Shown here: positions 46,216 through 57,732 of the stretch, piece by piece
Position numbering within the stretch: the stretch's first letter is position 1
Layout: each line of letters opens with the position of its first letter
NCBI RefSeq assembly: GCF_051020765.1
Contig: NC_134941.1
Span: 620,001-684,000, forward strand
Length of the DNA: 64,000 nt
From: Lasioglossum baleicum
Lineage: Eukaryota; Arthropoda; Insecta; Hymenoptera; Halictidae
Direction: 5' to 3'
Made by a program: the position numbers and the translations under genes
The notes under the pieces: model-generated
What the model saw: the letters and a program-made list of their open reading frames with translations, nothing else
Database searches by the model: none
Told to the model about the DNA's origin: nothing

Positions 46216-47530
46216 CGTATTTCAACTGTATTTAGTGGTTTAATTGACGGTATGGAGCAACTTTAGGACATAGCAGAGGATAACGAGTGAAAAAGAAAGA
46301 GAAACAGCGACCGCGACGGTCGGCAAAAATTCAAAACTTATTGTATTGTTTAAAATATCAATGTGATGCTAACTTTTTCATTTTCAATTTTCTTTTTATA
46401 CAACCTTTCTCAAGATATTTTCCATATTTTTAATTCGTAAAATTCTAATCTAATTCTTTACGAACATAATTTTAGAGATGTTAAGTTATTTATTTAATAT
46501 GTTAAATATTACATATATATATATATATAATACATTATGCTTTTACATGTACAGTAAATATGGGCAAAATCGTATCTTGTTTGGCGTCATTTTAATCAGA
46601 AAAAAGGCGCGATTTATTGGTAAAATTTCATTAAAAATAAGTAAAAAATAAATAAGTTTCAGTATTGCACTAGTATTATCTCACCGATACGCTATTTTTT
46701 GTTGCCCCTTAGGTCGCGAAGTCCGTGTTTACATGCTGTCCTTTTCTACGTTCGGCGCGGTCGACGAAGCCACAAAAAATAGTGTCCTCTTCCTATCTAT
46801 TATGTCACAACACAGAACCGAGAATTGACTTAGAATGGAACATTATTGTACATTTGATCACGAGTGTAGGTAATTAATAATAAGATTTTATGAAACCTGA
46901 TTGAATCGTCTTCTCTTCGTGGATTCAAAGCGTTTGAATATGTCTAATAAATAAAGAAGAAGTTACTTCAGCAGTCTGTATAATTGGCCTAAGCGTTGCT
47001 CTAATAACTTCTAAGATCTTTTATGAATCGGTAACTGGTGGTACCACCAAGCGTTCATTCCCGCTGTCGATGTAACGCTGTGTCGTGCTCTTATTTATTT
47101 TACGATAAATGTGGTGGTAATGTGGGAATTGGAAGGTTTTGGTGGAAATCAAGTTCGCGTGTAAGGTAACGTAAAAGGAAATATACTTTATTTAAGAACA
47201 AACGATACTAAAAAAAAGAAGAAGTCCACTCGGTACTACGCTGTTCTACGCTGTGCTATTCGATCTACTCGCTCTGACTTCCAGAACCACTCTGCCTATT
47301 TTCCCTTCGTCAAGGGCTCTCGTCGCCAGTCGTTCTTTTACTTCTCCCCCGCGATCTATACCTGAGTAATAAACGTAACGGTTTTTCCGCGAAGGTTTGG
47401 AACTGTTTGGGACACGGTTCTGCAGGCCATCGCCGCTCGCCTGCAAACCATCTGTGTCCCAAATGGTCAGGATACAGAATACTTAAAGCTAGACGCTCTT
47501 AGACCTAATGTTAATTTATTCGAACCCCAC
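46216..47530. other. Intergenic DNA, includes AT microsatellite
   Basis: Holds an (AT)n tract (46512-46529) and, at 46570-46640, a sequence matching both flanks of the 18.3 kb mariner without the element. GC rises after 47220; minus-strand frames there show no recognised motif. Confidence 0.35.
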
Positions 47531-47559
47531 AGTAATTTGAACGTCAATTGTTCATGTTT

Positions 47560-47790
47560 TCGCGATGCTGGTGGCGCAACTTGGTGGCTTTGTCTAATAG
47601 GCTACATTCAAATCAATGCCCCGGCTGGTGGCGGCGCCACCAAATGTTGCCCGGCCGGTTGCCAATGCCGTCCACCAGATCGGCAACAATTTTTGGTGGC
47701 TCCACCAGTTACCGTAGTCTAATAGGTTACATTTGTTTCAATGCCCCACGACGTACTGAGCCACAGTGGCCTAGTCTAATAGCGGCCTAA
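47560..47790. repeat. GTCTAATAGG-type tandem repeat
   Basis: GTCTAATAGGYTACATTYRW followed by TCAATGCCCC occurs at about 47595 and 47717, with a third GTCTAATAG at 47774. The units between are rich in GGTGGC. About two units of roughly 120 bases. Confidence 0.65.
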
Positions 47791-47799
47791 GGATACGGG

Positions 47800-47983
47800 C
47801 AGTGGCGCACTCGGGGGGGGGGGGGGCTAGGGGGCCAAGCCCCCCCCCAAAGAAAAAATGTTTAGCTTCCAAAATTAAAATCGCGGAATAGCCCTTGACA
47901 GATATGTTGGCTAAAAAAAAGATCATCACGCAAAACCTAGGGCTGGGTTCAACTCGGCTCCCCCCATCCTGGGTGCGCCACTG
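47800..47983. mobile_element. hAT-like MITE, 184 bp
   Basis: The ends are CAGTGGCGCAC and its inverse GTGCGCCACTG, flanked by perfect 8-bp repeats GATACGGG (47792-47799, 47984-47991). CAGTGGCG ends and 8-bp target duplications are typical of hAT elements. A run of 14 Gs and one of 10 Cs lie inside. Non-coding. Confidence 0.92.
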
Positions 47984-48340
47984 GATACGGGAATCTCAGT
48001 AGCAGTGTTCAACAAAGTTTACGTTAAGTATTGACAGCAGTTACCGCGGCACTTGAAATAGAAACCAGAAAATAACAAGGTGAACCAACACAGCGGTATG
48101 CGGTATCCTGCAGCTACGAGTTATCTCTTTTGAACATTTTTCGTACTATTGACCTGAATATTTTCTGAAATGTCGCAACGAGTCTATAGAACTATTGATT
48201 CATTACTGATAACAGATAATCAACTGTAGTGTTCGAGTATGCGAAACATGCGGACAGTTGTTGCAGTGTAAAACTGTTTATATGTATAGTGACTCCCACT
48301 AATATTCGGACACTCTTACAAAGACGACAACTTTTTCTAA

Positions 48341-48579
48341 CACTTTACCTACCGGAAGCCTATTAATAGGATTTTCGACAATTGTGTTCTGCCAAAAGGA
48401 AGCATAGAAATTTTCTTTTACATTGCAATCTTAAATGAAACTATTAGATGACGTTATTGAGGGTGACCTGTTAGTTCACAATGAAAATTGCTGTTGCTAT
48501 TGAAGGTGCCATTAAAAAGTGTTTCGCCATGTACCATAGATTTTTCAAAAGTATGCAATAATCACCGGTCGGTAATGTG
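48341..48579. mobile_element. piggyBac-like MITE, copy 2
   Basis: The ends CACTTTACCTACCGGAAGCC and, inverted, CACATTACCGACCGGTG match 32948-33177 throughout. The flanks are CTAA and TTAG, each one change from TTAA. Confidence 0.82.
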
Positions 48580-49068
48580 TTAGTATTGCACCATACGATT
48601 TAAACTTTTTTGAGAAGTTAGAACAATTGGTTTGCTACACGACGTGAAAAAAAAATTTTTGGAAAAATTTCAAGTCGTCGGAATGCAGAGAAAATACTAA
48701 AAGTTGTATCTTGCAACTTTTTTATGTGGGCCTATATGGAAAATTTAGAAAAAACGTTTCGCAGATCTGTATGAATTAAACATATTCTGAAAATTTCATC
48801 AAAATCGGTCGACGTTGCAACGAGCTACAAACGTTTAAAGTTGGAAAAAATTTGCAGTTTTCCACGATTTTCGGTCTCTAACTGCAATAAATCTAAGGAT
48901 TTTCACATCTTTCAACGATTGTCGTTTTTTTCTGCATCAAGCGATTTCGATGAAACTTTTACAATGCATATAATGGACACAGATCTACAAAATGTATTAT
49001 TTAAATTTTCAATATAGGCCCACATAGAAAAGTTGTGAAATGCAACTTTTAGTATTTTCTCTTACAAT

Positions 49069-50176
49069 TAGTCCAGTCAACGAAATGTTGTAGAGGGAAA
49101 TGGAAGGAACACAATTTTTAACTTTGAATCTTTGTTTGGACTAATGAGGAGGTAAACATACCAAATGTCCCCACTCCTAGAAGGTGAGCGGGGTGCAGGG
49201 GGGCACGTAGAAAGTCCCCTTTTTCGGTTTTCCGCGTATATCTCTGAAACTATGCGTCCTAGCGATAAGACCATTCCATATAAAATTGAAGCTGACAAAA
49301 TGTGCCACAGGATTGATTGGATTCAGTTTTTCGCTATCTCGCATAGTTTCCGAGATATCCGCGCTCAAAGTTCACTAATTGTGCTGAAGAGTTAGCTAGG
49401 CAAATAAGGCAAAAATTTCTTTTTCACAATTAGTGAACTTTGAGCGCGGATATCTCGGAAACTATGCGAGATAGCGAAAAACTGAATTCAATCAATTTTG
49501 TGGCACATGTTGTCAGCTTTAATTTTGTATGGAATAGTCTTATCGCTAGGACGCATAGTTTCCGAGATATCTGCGCTCAAAGTTCATGAATTGTGAAAAA
49601 GAAATATTTGCACTTATTTGACTAGCTAACTCTTCAGGACAATTAGTGAACTTTGAGCGCGGATATCTCGGACATTATTCGAGGTAGCGAAAAACTGAAT
49701 CGAATCAATCTTGTGGCACATTTTGTTAGCTTTAATTTTGTATAGAATGGTCTTATCGGTAGGACGCATAGTTTCCGAGATATCAGCGCTCTAAGTTCAC
49801 GAATTGTGCTGAAGAGTTAGCTAGTCAAATAAGGACAAAAATTTCTTTTTCACAATTCGTGAACTTTGAGCTCGGATATCTCGGAAACTATGCGAGATAG
49901 CGAAAAACTGAATCCAATCAATCCTGTGGCACATTTTGTCAGCTTTAATTTTGTATGGAATGGTCTTATCTCTAGGACTCATAGTTTCCGAGATATACGC
50001 GGAAAACCGAAAAAGGGGTCCTTCTACGTGCCCCCTTGCACCCCGCTCACCTCCTAGGAGTAGGGACTTTTAGTATGTTTAACTCCTAGCTAGTCCAAAC
50101 AAAGTCCCAAAGTTAAAAGTTGTGTTCCTTCCATTTCCCTCTACGCACCCCTTATGAGCATTTATTGACTGGACTA
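49069..50176. mobile_element. TAGTCCAGTCAA foldback with alternating repeats
   Basis: The ends are TAGTCCAGTCAACGAAATG and, inverted, TAGTCCAGTCAATAAATGC. Arms of about 140 bp share AGGGAAATGGAAGGAACACA. The interior (about 49225-50005) repeats a block with CGGATATCTCGGAAACTATG in alternating orientation, about seven times at roughly 105-base spacing. No transposase; class unknown. Confidence 0.82.
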
Positions 50177-50327
50177 TCAACAATTCCGACCAATTGCAAT
50201 TTTCGGAAAAAATTCTTTTCACATCCTGTAGTAAACTAATTGCTCTATCTTCTCAAAAAAGTTCAAACCGCATAGTCCAATATTAAATAAGTTATCGTTT
50301 TTTCTAGAGCGTCCTAATATTAATAAG

Positions 50328-50531
50328 TAGACAGCGGATCTTTATGCAAAATAAAAACTTTCTACTTGAATTGCAACAAGCTGGAGTGAAATAAATATTT
50401 AATTTCTTGTGGAATATGTTTAATAGAGGTTAAAACTAATATAGTAGTATATTTAAATTCTTCAAACTTTTTTTATTGTCAGAAATTAGACCTGCCGATT
50501 TTTATCATGAATGCATCAAATCCGCAGTCTA
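50328..50531. mobile_element. TAGACTGCGG MITE, complete
   Basis: The ends TAGACAGCGGATCTTTATGC and, inverted, TAGACTGCGGATTTGATGC lie within perfect 8-bp repeats TTAATAAG (50320-50327, 50532-50539). It splits the right end of the 48287 foldback. Length 204 bp. Confidence 0.9.
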
Positions 50532-50549
50532 TTAATAAGAGTCACTGTA

Positions 50550-51290
50550 TGTTCAATGATGCTTTACGTTATACCAGTTTCTGGTGACCTCAATTCGCGG
50601 TGTCAAACAAATTTTTCTTTCCATTATCTGAAAATAGTTTATTGCACGTCGATGACCAAACACGTTTTATGTTACGCGTTCACTAACATCGTTTGTTTCA
50701 TTTATGCTTTTCGTAATTAGAATACTTTATTGAAGACAGTATATCGTTGTTAACCCTCCGTATGCTACGCCGCACAGTGGTGCGAGCAGGGAAAAAAATC
50801 AATTTTTCGAATGTTGGGTACATAGATTTTTCATTGCAATTTCGTTTACTATATAGTTGGAGTATTTAAACCAATAAAAATTTTTTATAAGTATCACTTA
50901 TTTCTAGGAATAATATGACATGAAAGTTTGGAAAAAGGAAACCTGCGATTTTGGCTTATAAATGCGTCTACGTATAAACGCAGCCACAAGAATCTAAAAC
51001 ATTATAACACTTGAACAATATTATAATTTGATTGTGTTTATAATAGATGATTTATTTAACGTAGCTTTAATTAATGTAAGTGTCATTTATTTATCTAAAA
51101 CACAAATTGAAAAAGAGCTATTTTGAATAGTAGAATTAAAGTTCAATTTGACATAACTTGTTTGCGCCAAAAAGCGCCAAGATAAAACTTGTTGCAAATA
51201 ATGCAACACACTTTCAAGTACATATCCAACCAGGTTTTGGCTGCGAACTCCTGCAAACCTGGCTCTGCGACCAATTTTTTCTAACTATAG
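50550..51290. other. AT-rich intergenic DNA
   Basis: No gene. A TTAACCCTCCGTATGC motif at 50750 resembles a piggyBac-type end without a visible partner. Confidence 0.3.
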
Positions 51291-51600
51291 TCAGACGCAT
51301 GTATCCGTGTACGCTCTTTAAAACGGAATAACTTTTCTAAACTTTTACCAAACGATCTGATTTTTTGTGATCAATTAAATGCAGTTGTTTACTAAATAAC
51401 GTGCAAAAATTTTTTTGAAAGAATAGCAATTACGTAAAAAAGGCAGTTTAAAAATTTTTTTTATTTGTCCCCGTATAGAAAATTTAAAATATACGTTTAG
51501 TAGATCTATCTTAGTTATATATATATATACTGAAAATTTCATCGAAATTGATTAACATACACACGAGGTATAAGTGGTTAAAAGTGGTGAAAATCTTGGT
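51291..51600. mobile_element. CAGTCAGCC/CAGTGAACC foldback family, left arm
   Basis: Sequence from about 51312 (GTACGCTCTTTAAAACGGAA) matches the left arm at 60830. Only one arm is present. Confidence 0.6.
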
Positions 51601-51837
51601 ATGTACACATATGTATGTACACAGCTCTTACGGCTCCTGGTCAGTTCCTGCATACGAAAATGCGAGTATCTCGAAAACTAAAAGCGACCCCCCTATATTG
51701 GAAAAGGAAAAAGTTGTTCAAAATGTTGAAATCTATAACATATTTAAATTTCATCAAAATCGGAGAACAGTAAAACAAGTAAAAAAAAATTTAATGAAAA
51801 AATAAATTAATTAATAAATAAATAAATATTTATTTTC

Positions 51838-52075
51838 TTGCCACATAACCGTTGTACCTGTGGCATGCTTTCCACAAATTTTCAAGCAAATGTGTTGGAT
51901 GGTTTGGTTTTTATAGATTTTTTTCCGCTTTTTGGCCATTTGGCACCACTGTGCGCCGCGCCGCGCCGCACAGTGGTGCCAAATGGTAAAAAGTTCGTGA
52001 AAACGAAACTATCCAACGAATTTGTTTGAAAATTTGAGGATAGATTGCCACAGGTACAGCGCTTATTTGGCAAAA
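51838..52075. repeat. Foldback with GCGCCGCGCC centre
   Basis: TTTGGCACCACTGTGCG and its inverse meet around a GCCGCGCCGC core at about 51960. Outer blocks ACCTGTGGCA and TGCCACAGGT complete a hairpin with arms of about 115 bp. Confidence 0.75.
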
Positions 52076-52378
52076 AAGAATTTTTTTTTAAAGTTGTTAA
52101 ACATTAAGCAGGCTAATCGGAAATCTCTGTTTTCTGCTCATTTTTTATTTATGAATGCAAACCTTAAATGTATTAAGAAGCTTCGGTCTGGCACTGCTCG
52201 TTTTGGCATGGTGCAATATTTATCTAACTTTCTGTGACAAATCTCGGCCATCTTCGGATCACTTTGGCCGCAATTTAAGTTTAAATATCAACCTTAAGAG
52301 TTTCCAGAATTGAATCGTGCAAAGGTTACGATGTCTTTGATGTTTTAGGTAAATTTGTTATAAAAAATATATGGGTGA

Positions 52379-52880
52379 ACTTTACTTTACCGGACTCAAA
52401 AGTTGTGCCTTTTTCCTATAAATGATTATGTATTTGGCATGTAATCCAGTAGATTAGTACCCGGAGCGGCTGCAGATCGAAGTTTCGATCCTGTAGGATC
52501 AATGGTTCAGGAGTTATGCTTGCTTAAAGTTGAGCAATCTGCAGTGTTTTTGACAGGTAAGGGCGCTGCCATATTGGTTTGTAGTGACAACCGCGAGCAG
52601 AACCGCCGGTCCTTGCCCCCATACCCCTGACCTAATGACCAACCAACTCGGTAAGCGGCGCGCGACCGTCACTACAAACCAATATAGCGGCGCCCTCACC
52701 TGTCAATAACACTGTAGATTGTTCAACTTTAAGCAAGTATAACTTCTGAACCATTGATCCTACAGGATCGAAATTTTGATCTATAGCTGCCCCGGGTACA
52801 AATCTATTGGGTTACATACCAAATACATCATAATTTATAGGAGAATGACACAAATTTTAAGTCAGAGTAAAGTAAAGTAA
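52379..52880. repeat. Foldback with arms of about 200 bp
   Basis: AAAGTTGAGCAATCTGCAGT, GATCCTGTAGGATCAATGG and CCATATTGGTTTGTAGTGAC are mirrored at 52665-52790. The centre (about 52590-52665) is GC-rich. Class unknown. Confidence 0.8.
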
Positions 52881-52896
52881 AGAGCAACCAAATATA

Positions 52897-53190
52897 CAGG
52901 GAGTTCCGTTCAAATAAGGACACCTAAATATCTCTTCAGGTTATTGTGATGCAAAAAATATTTATCGCGTAATGTGCATGGTGTCAATGGACCAAATATC
53001 TGGCACGAATATTTTTTTCCGAAGGTCATTTTTTCGGAGTTATCAAGGTCATCGATTTTTTTGATACATAACTACATTTTTTTTATTGCATCGTGTAACT
53101 GATCGAAAAATACATTCAGATATTAATAAAAACATGACCTTCAAATGACCTTGATTTTCAAAAATTAAAGTTTTACCTTCAGATTACTTC
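52897..53190. repeat. CAGGGAG end fragment of the CAGGGTG family
   Basis: ACAGGGAGTTCCG followed by AATATCTCTTCAGGTTATTG matches 21544-21610. No second arm is seen. Confidence 0.55.
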
Positions 53191-53197
53191 ACGAAGT

Positions 53198-53702
53198 AAT
53201 TCGAAATTAGAAAATATTTTACTAGCTCCCGAAAATGTTTATATTTAGCCCTCAAAATATTTTCTACAAGGACTCTACTTTAAATTTCGTTTATTTATCA
53301 GTCGTCCGACCGAAAAAAATAACGAACAAATTAGAAAACTCAATATTTTAGTAGCTCCTGGAAATGTTTACATTTAGCTCACGCAGTGTTTTGCGCAAGG
53401 ACTTTTCTCGAAATTCGTTTATTTATAAGTCGTTCGGCTGGAAAAGAAACCAACGAACAAAAAGAATACATTTTGTAAATAATTCGAAATTAGAAAATAT
53501 TTTACTAGCTCCTGAAAATGTTTATATTTAGGTCTCACAATGTTTTCCGCCGGGACTCTTCTCTGAACTTGTTTATTCATAAGTCGTTCGGCTGAAAAAG
53601 AAAACAACGAACAAAAAGGAATGTATTTTGTAAATAATTCGAAATTAGAAAACACAATATTTTAGTAGCTTCTGAAAATGTTTATATTTAGGTCTCACAA
53701 TG

Positions 53703-53737
<35 letters not shown>

Positions 53738-53800
53738 CAAGGACTCTTTTCTCTGAACTCTTTTATTCATAAGTCATTCGGCCGAAAGAAACATCTGCAT
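53198..53800. repeat. Minisatellite, about 140-165 bp x 4
   Basis: Four units each contain TTCGAAATTAGAAAA or AAATTAGAAAAC, then TTTTAGTAGCTCCTG, TGTTTATATTTAG, CAAGGACTCT and TTTATTCATAAGTCGTTCGGC. A (CT)n run (53706-53735) interrupts the last unit. The array ends about 100 bases before the candidate exon. Confidence 0.8.
53706..53735. repeat. (CT)n microsatellite
   Basis: About 15 uninterrupted CT units. Confidence 0.95.
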
Positions 53801-53906
53801 AAACACCGACAGTTCGACTTGATAGAGAATACATCATAAATATTCTTATCGCATAATCGGCTTCTTCTCTTCGTTCCGCTTACGTTTTTGTTCGTCTGCG
53901 TTTCAG

Positions 53907-54111
53907 GAGCACAAGGTAATTCGATTCCGGAAGTCGTTGCCGGACGATGTTCCACCGGATGGCGGCAAACAACGGGCTGAGCGAGAAGTGGGATTCGTGA
54001 GGAGCGTTGCTTCCTGTTTTTTGGGCCGGTACACGCAGATCCCTGAGATTCTCCGGTGCGACGTGAAAGACATTGCCAGACTTTCGGAAGCCATTCAAAC
54101 GCACCGCCCAG
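53907..54111 (+). CDS. Candidate internal exon of an unknown host gene
   Basis: A pyrimidine-rich tract ending CTGCGTTTCAG precedes 53907, and CCCAG|GTAAAG follows 54111, matching acceptor and donor consensus. The 205 bases between are open in one frame for 68 codons, with an ordinary globular-type composition (for example FLGRYTQIPEILRCDVKDIA). GC is near 55 per cent, unlike the AT-rich flanks. The product was not recognised. A retrotransposon begins 210 bases downstream, so it would lie in the following intron. Confidence 0.5.
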
Positions 54112-54320
54112 GTAAAGCCTTCACCCACCAAATTTTTCACACGGAGCCACATAAAAACCGAACCCTCCCTTTCTCAAGGTTTTTTCTTCTCGCTGCTATC
54201 CATAATTTCTAATGTATACTTTGCGATTACAATGCGTAACTGTAACATCCGATTCCACCAAATTTTTATTTTGCCGCATTAGAATTTTGTTTATAACGAA
54301 ATAACAACATATATGACTAG

Positions 54321-54505
54321 TGTAAGCGAAAATATACGGAAATCAAATGATGTTTATTTTATCGTCATCGATTGACAACTGAAATTCAAGACCCGCTTTT
54401 ATTTCTCAAACATCGAAACGGCTCGAGCAGTCGTCGCGGTAACGTGCACCGATCAACAACCACTCACACACACCTCACACATACCACCAGCGGCAACCTC
54501 TTACA
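54321..54505 (-). repeat. 3' LTR
   Basis: Begins TGTAAGCGAAAATATACGGA on the plus strand and ends CTCTTACA. It differs from the other LTR at one visible base near 54366 (A against G). Confidence 0.95.
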
Positions 54506-54725
54506 ACTCGGCCGTCCTGACAATAGACCGTCCTCGGTCTATGCGCATAACATTGTACATACATATTATCAATTCTAATATAACTTGAACATAACTTAAC
54601 ACGCAATATATAACCCAAACAAGTATAGCTAAAATTATATGTATACGTCAAATAGGATATAACTAAAACAAGGATGGCTAAAATACATGCATCAAACAGA
54701 ATAATTACTTACACATCTAATAATC

Positions 54726-55205
54726 TTACATACTACCGACGCTGGGTATGTTTGCTTCCACCCAGGATCGCATGTTCTTTGGTTCCCATACGCCCTGATA
54801 CCGTTTTTGTGTATTTTGAAACCCGTCTATATCCGCTACAACGTATCGATCATTTCTTAACTCTTTCTTGATTACATACGGTCCTTTAAATTGTGGAATT
54901 AATTTTTTCGAACTTCCCGCCGTAGAATCAAAATTTCGTATCATAACATAGTCTCCTTCTCGATACTTGCGAGGTTCCTTATGTATTTTGTTAAAGTACT
55001 TGGTATTATAATTTTGAGCTTTAACAATTTTATCAGCAGCTTTAGTTCGCATGGCATCTAAATCTCGACCTGTTTCATTGCTTATACTATTTAGATATTC
55101 TTTGATCTCATCATTAATTTGACCTCGCTGGTCCACACCGAACATTAATCTACTGGGAGTTTCACCAGTACTTTTGCTTACAGTATTATTGATACAATAT
55201 TCTAC
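54726..55205 (-). pseudogene. Integrase C-terminal part
   Basis: The frame (ORF proper 54726-55145, extending to about 55205) carries the region after the catalytic core. It holds the motif YREGDYVMIRN, then the FKGPYVIKKEL block typical of gypsy integrase C-termini, and a final stop at 54726. It is in a different frame from the catalytic core, so a frame change lies near 55200. Confidence 0.85.
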
Positions 55206-56329
55206 ATCTGATAATATTTATACCAATACTGTCCAGTATCATTGTCGGCTAATTTGCTTAACATAGGGGCTAATACACGATTCACTCTTTCCACTTGTCC
55301 ATTAGCTTGTGGAGAACCAGTAGCTATCAACACGTGTTTCACATTATTATTGCTTAGGAATTCACTAAACTCCTGTGAGGTGAAACACGTTCCACGATCG
55401 GATACAACGCACTGCGGTTTGCTATAATTTTTAAAATATTCGGTTAAACATGCTACAACCTCGCGACTAGCAGTCGTTTTAGTCGCATACAATTTGACAA
55501 ATTTAGTAAACGCATCTATTACTATGAATACATGCCGCTTTATCAAACGCTGCTCATCGACCGGACCAAAATGATCAATATGCAGAGTCGTAAACGGAAC
55601 ATTTCCCTTTGAAATCGCGTGTAACACACCTTCCTTTTTCCCAACTGGCGGAGAATAAACTATACACTTCATGCAATTTTTTATATGATTTTGTACCTTT
55701 AATTTTATATTCGGAAACCAATAGCTTTTCAATATCGTATCGACTGTTTTTTCCACGCCTAAATGACCCATTTGGTCATGATATTTAAAAATAATGTTCC
55801 GTTCCATATTTTCTGGTACATAAAATAGCAACTCTGACTTTCTTTTTCTATATATAATACCGTTCCGCATTTCAAACAATGAATCCTCTTGTTTACTCAA
55901 TTTATCAACTAATTCTTTTATCTTTTTGTCCTGTAACTGAGAAACAGACAATTTGTATTCAAACGGACTATCTTCTACTATTAAAATACCTATTGTTCTG
56001 CTAAGAGCATCTACATGTCTCATCCGATCAGCAGGCCTATGCTCTACGGTATAGTCGTACGTTGCTAGTTCTAATGCCCATCTTGCAATTCGGGGGTTCA
56101 TATCTTTTTTCTGCAGTGTTAACTTGAGAGAGTTACAATCTGTAATTATCTTGAACGGAATTTCTTGCAAATAGATCCGAAATCGTTTAAGCGCATAAAT
56201 AATTGCCAATGTCTCAAGTTCAAAACTATGATACCTACTCTCAACATCTGTCGTACGCTTCGAGAAATAAAATACTGGGTGTAATTTTAAATCCTTCTTC
56301 TTGTGCATGAGCACAGCACCAAAACCCAA
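55202..56329 (-). pseudogene. RNase H and integrase core of the retrotransposon
   Basis: The N-terminal part is RNase H (GFGAVLMHKKKDL at the start, catalytic aspartate in IITDCNSL near residue 65). A zinc-binding HHCC domain follows at about residues 183-222 (GHLGVEKT, then CMKC). The integrase catalytic triad is Asp near residue 252 (HIDHFGP), Asp near 310 (VSDRGTCF) and Glu near 346 (ANGQVERV), with 35 residues between the last two. The frame ends early at 55202. It is out of frame with reverse transcriptase upstream. Confidence 0.92.
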
Positions 56330-56355
56330 TGAGCTAGCATCACAATGCAGCTCGG

Positions 56356-57732
56356 TTAGATCACGAGGATCGTAATTGCCAATATAGGTGCAGTAACTAA
56401 TTTTGATTTTAATATTTCAAATGCATTCAACTCGACTTCCGTGAATTTAAAATCAGTATTCTTTTTCATCAAATCGTAAAGTGGTTTAGCTATTATCGAA
56501 AAACCTTCTATAAACTTTCGAAAATACGCACAAAGACCTATAAAACTTTGTACATTACGCATGGTTTTAGGCACCGGAAATCTTAATACCGCCTCAATAC
56601 CGCTATCCGTCGGACTAATTCCTTCGGCTGTAACCATATAACCGAGATACTGAATCTTCGTATATAAAAATTTGCATTTATCAATTCTCAAATTAAGTCT
56701 ATTCTCCACCATTAGTTTGAATACACGTTTCAAAATGCTTAAATGATATTGTAACGTCTCTGAAGCGATAAGTATATCATCGATGTATACAACTATATCA
56801 CCGGACCTAATCAATTCGTCAAATATCTGATTAATATAACGCTGAAATTTTGTTGGCGCCGGTTTTAGGCCAAAAGGCATTTTTATAAACTCGAACTGAC
56901 CGAAATGCGTAATAAACGAGGTATACTTAATTGATTCTTCTGCAACTGGTATATGATAAAAACCGTCTTTCAAATCAAGTAAACTGAAATAAACGTTTCC
57001 CTTCAATACATTCAACTGGTCCTCAATTAATGGAATTGGATAATTATCCCTCGCAATTTGTTTATTCAGCACTCTATAATCCACACACATCCTATATTCA
57101 CCGGTTTTTTTCTTAACTAATACAATAGGTGATGTGTATTCTGATTCACTTGCACGAATTACTTCTTTTGCTAGTAGGTTATCTAATATTTCTCGTAAAC
57201 TGGTTCGTTCCGCATGTGAAAGTTTGCGCGGAGAAAAACTAAAGGGTTTCAATTCTGTCACATTTATTTTTAATTCAGTTTTAATTTTTGGCAATTCTGG
57301 ACGCTCAGGCTGCAAATATTCTGCTGCAAAAATATTTTTAACGCATAATTGATCCGACTCAGGTATTTCTCCATTAATTAATAAATTATCACTACTGCTA
57401 ACACGCGTCTCTTGAGTGTCTATATTTAAAATTTCTGAAATGGCTTCATCTACAGTAACTGCCGATGGTACTATTAATTTCATGTTGAATTTTCTCATCA
57501 CGTCTCTACCTAATACTACCGAAACAGTCATAGTATCATCTGGTACTACATACAAAAATATTTCATTTTCTACCTTTTTGTCTAACTCAATATTTACTAC
57601 TACAGATCCCAAAATAATCAATCTACTACCATTAAGGCCACAGAACGCCTTGTCAGAAACACTCGTGCAATTGATCAGATGTCGCGGTGCAAAAGTTTCT
57701 TTCACAAAACTAATCGGGCTACCCGTATCAAT
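56356..57732 (-). pseudogene. Protease and reverse transcriptase
   Basis: It opens with the aspartic protease motif IDTGSPISF at 57732 and a VVLGRDVM motif about 70 residues on. The reverse transcriptase fingers-palm region follows: LVKKKTGEYRMCVDYR, MPFGLKPAPTKFQ and the catalytic YIDDIL at 56773-56787, then the thumb (FIGLCAYFRKFI). The frame runs to a stop at 56356, just short of RNase H. A UGA lies immediately before the protease motif. Priming and replication would fail from this copy alone. Confidence 0.93.

Larger units (their letters stand above)
48287..50547. mobile_element. CAGTGACTCCC-family copy with three insertions
   Basis: The left end TAGTGACTCCCACTAATATT lies after TA, and the right end AGAGTCACTG is followed by TA. 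Family sequence is found in four pieces separated by elements at 48341-48579, 49069-50176 and 50328-50531. Removing them leaves about 710 bases, close to the 636-bp intact copy. Confidence 0.85.

Noticed and set aside
47246..47446. 66-codon minus-strand frame in less AT-rich DNA
   Set aside because: No recognised motif or splice signals, and alternative frames are equally open.
50750..50800. piggyBac end (TTAACCCTCCGTATGC)
   Set aside because: No partner end was found, so it may be chance.
54372..54578. Plus-strand frame across the LTR
   Set aside because: It is antisense to the retrotransposon and runs through LTR sequence.
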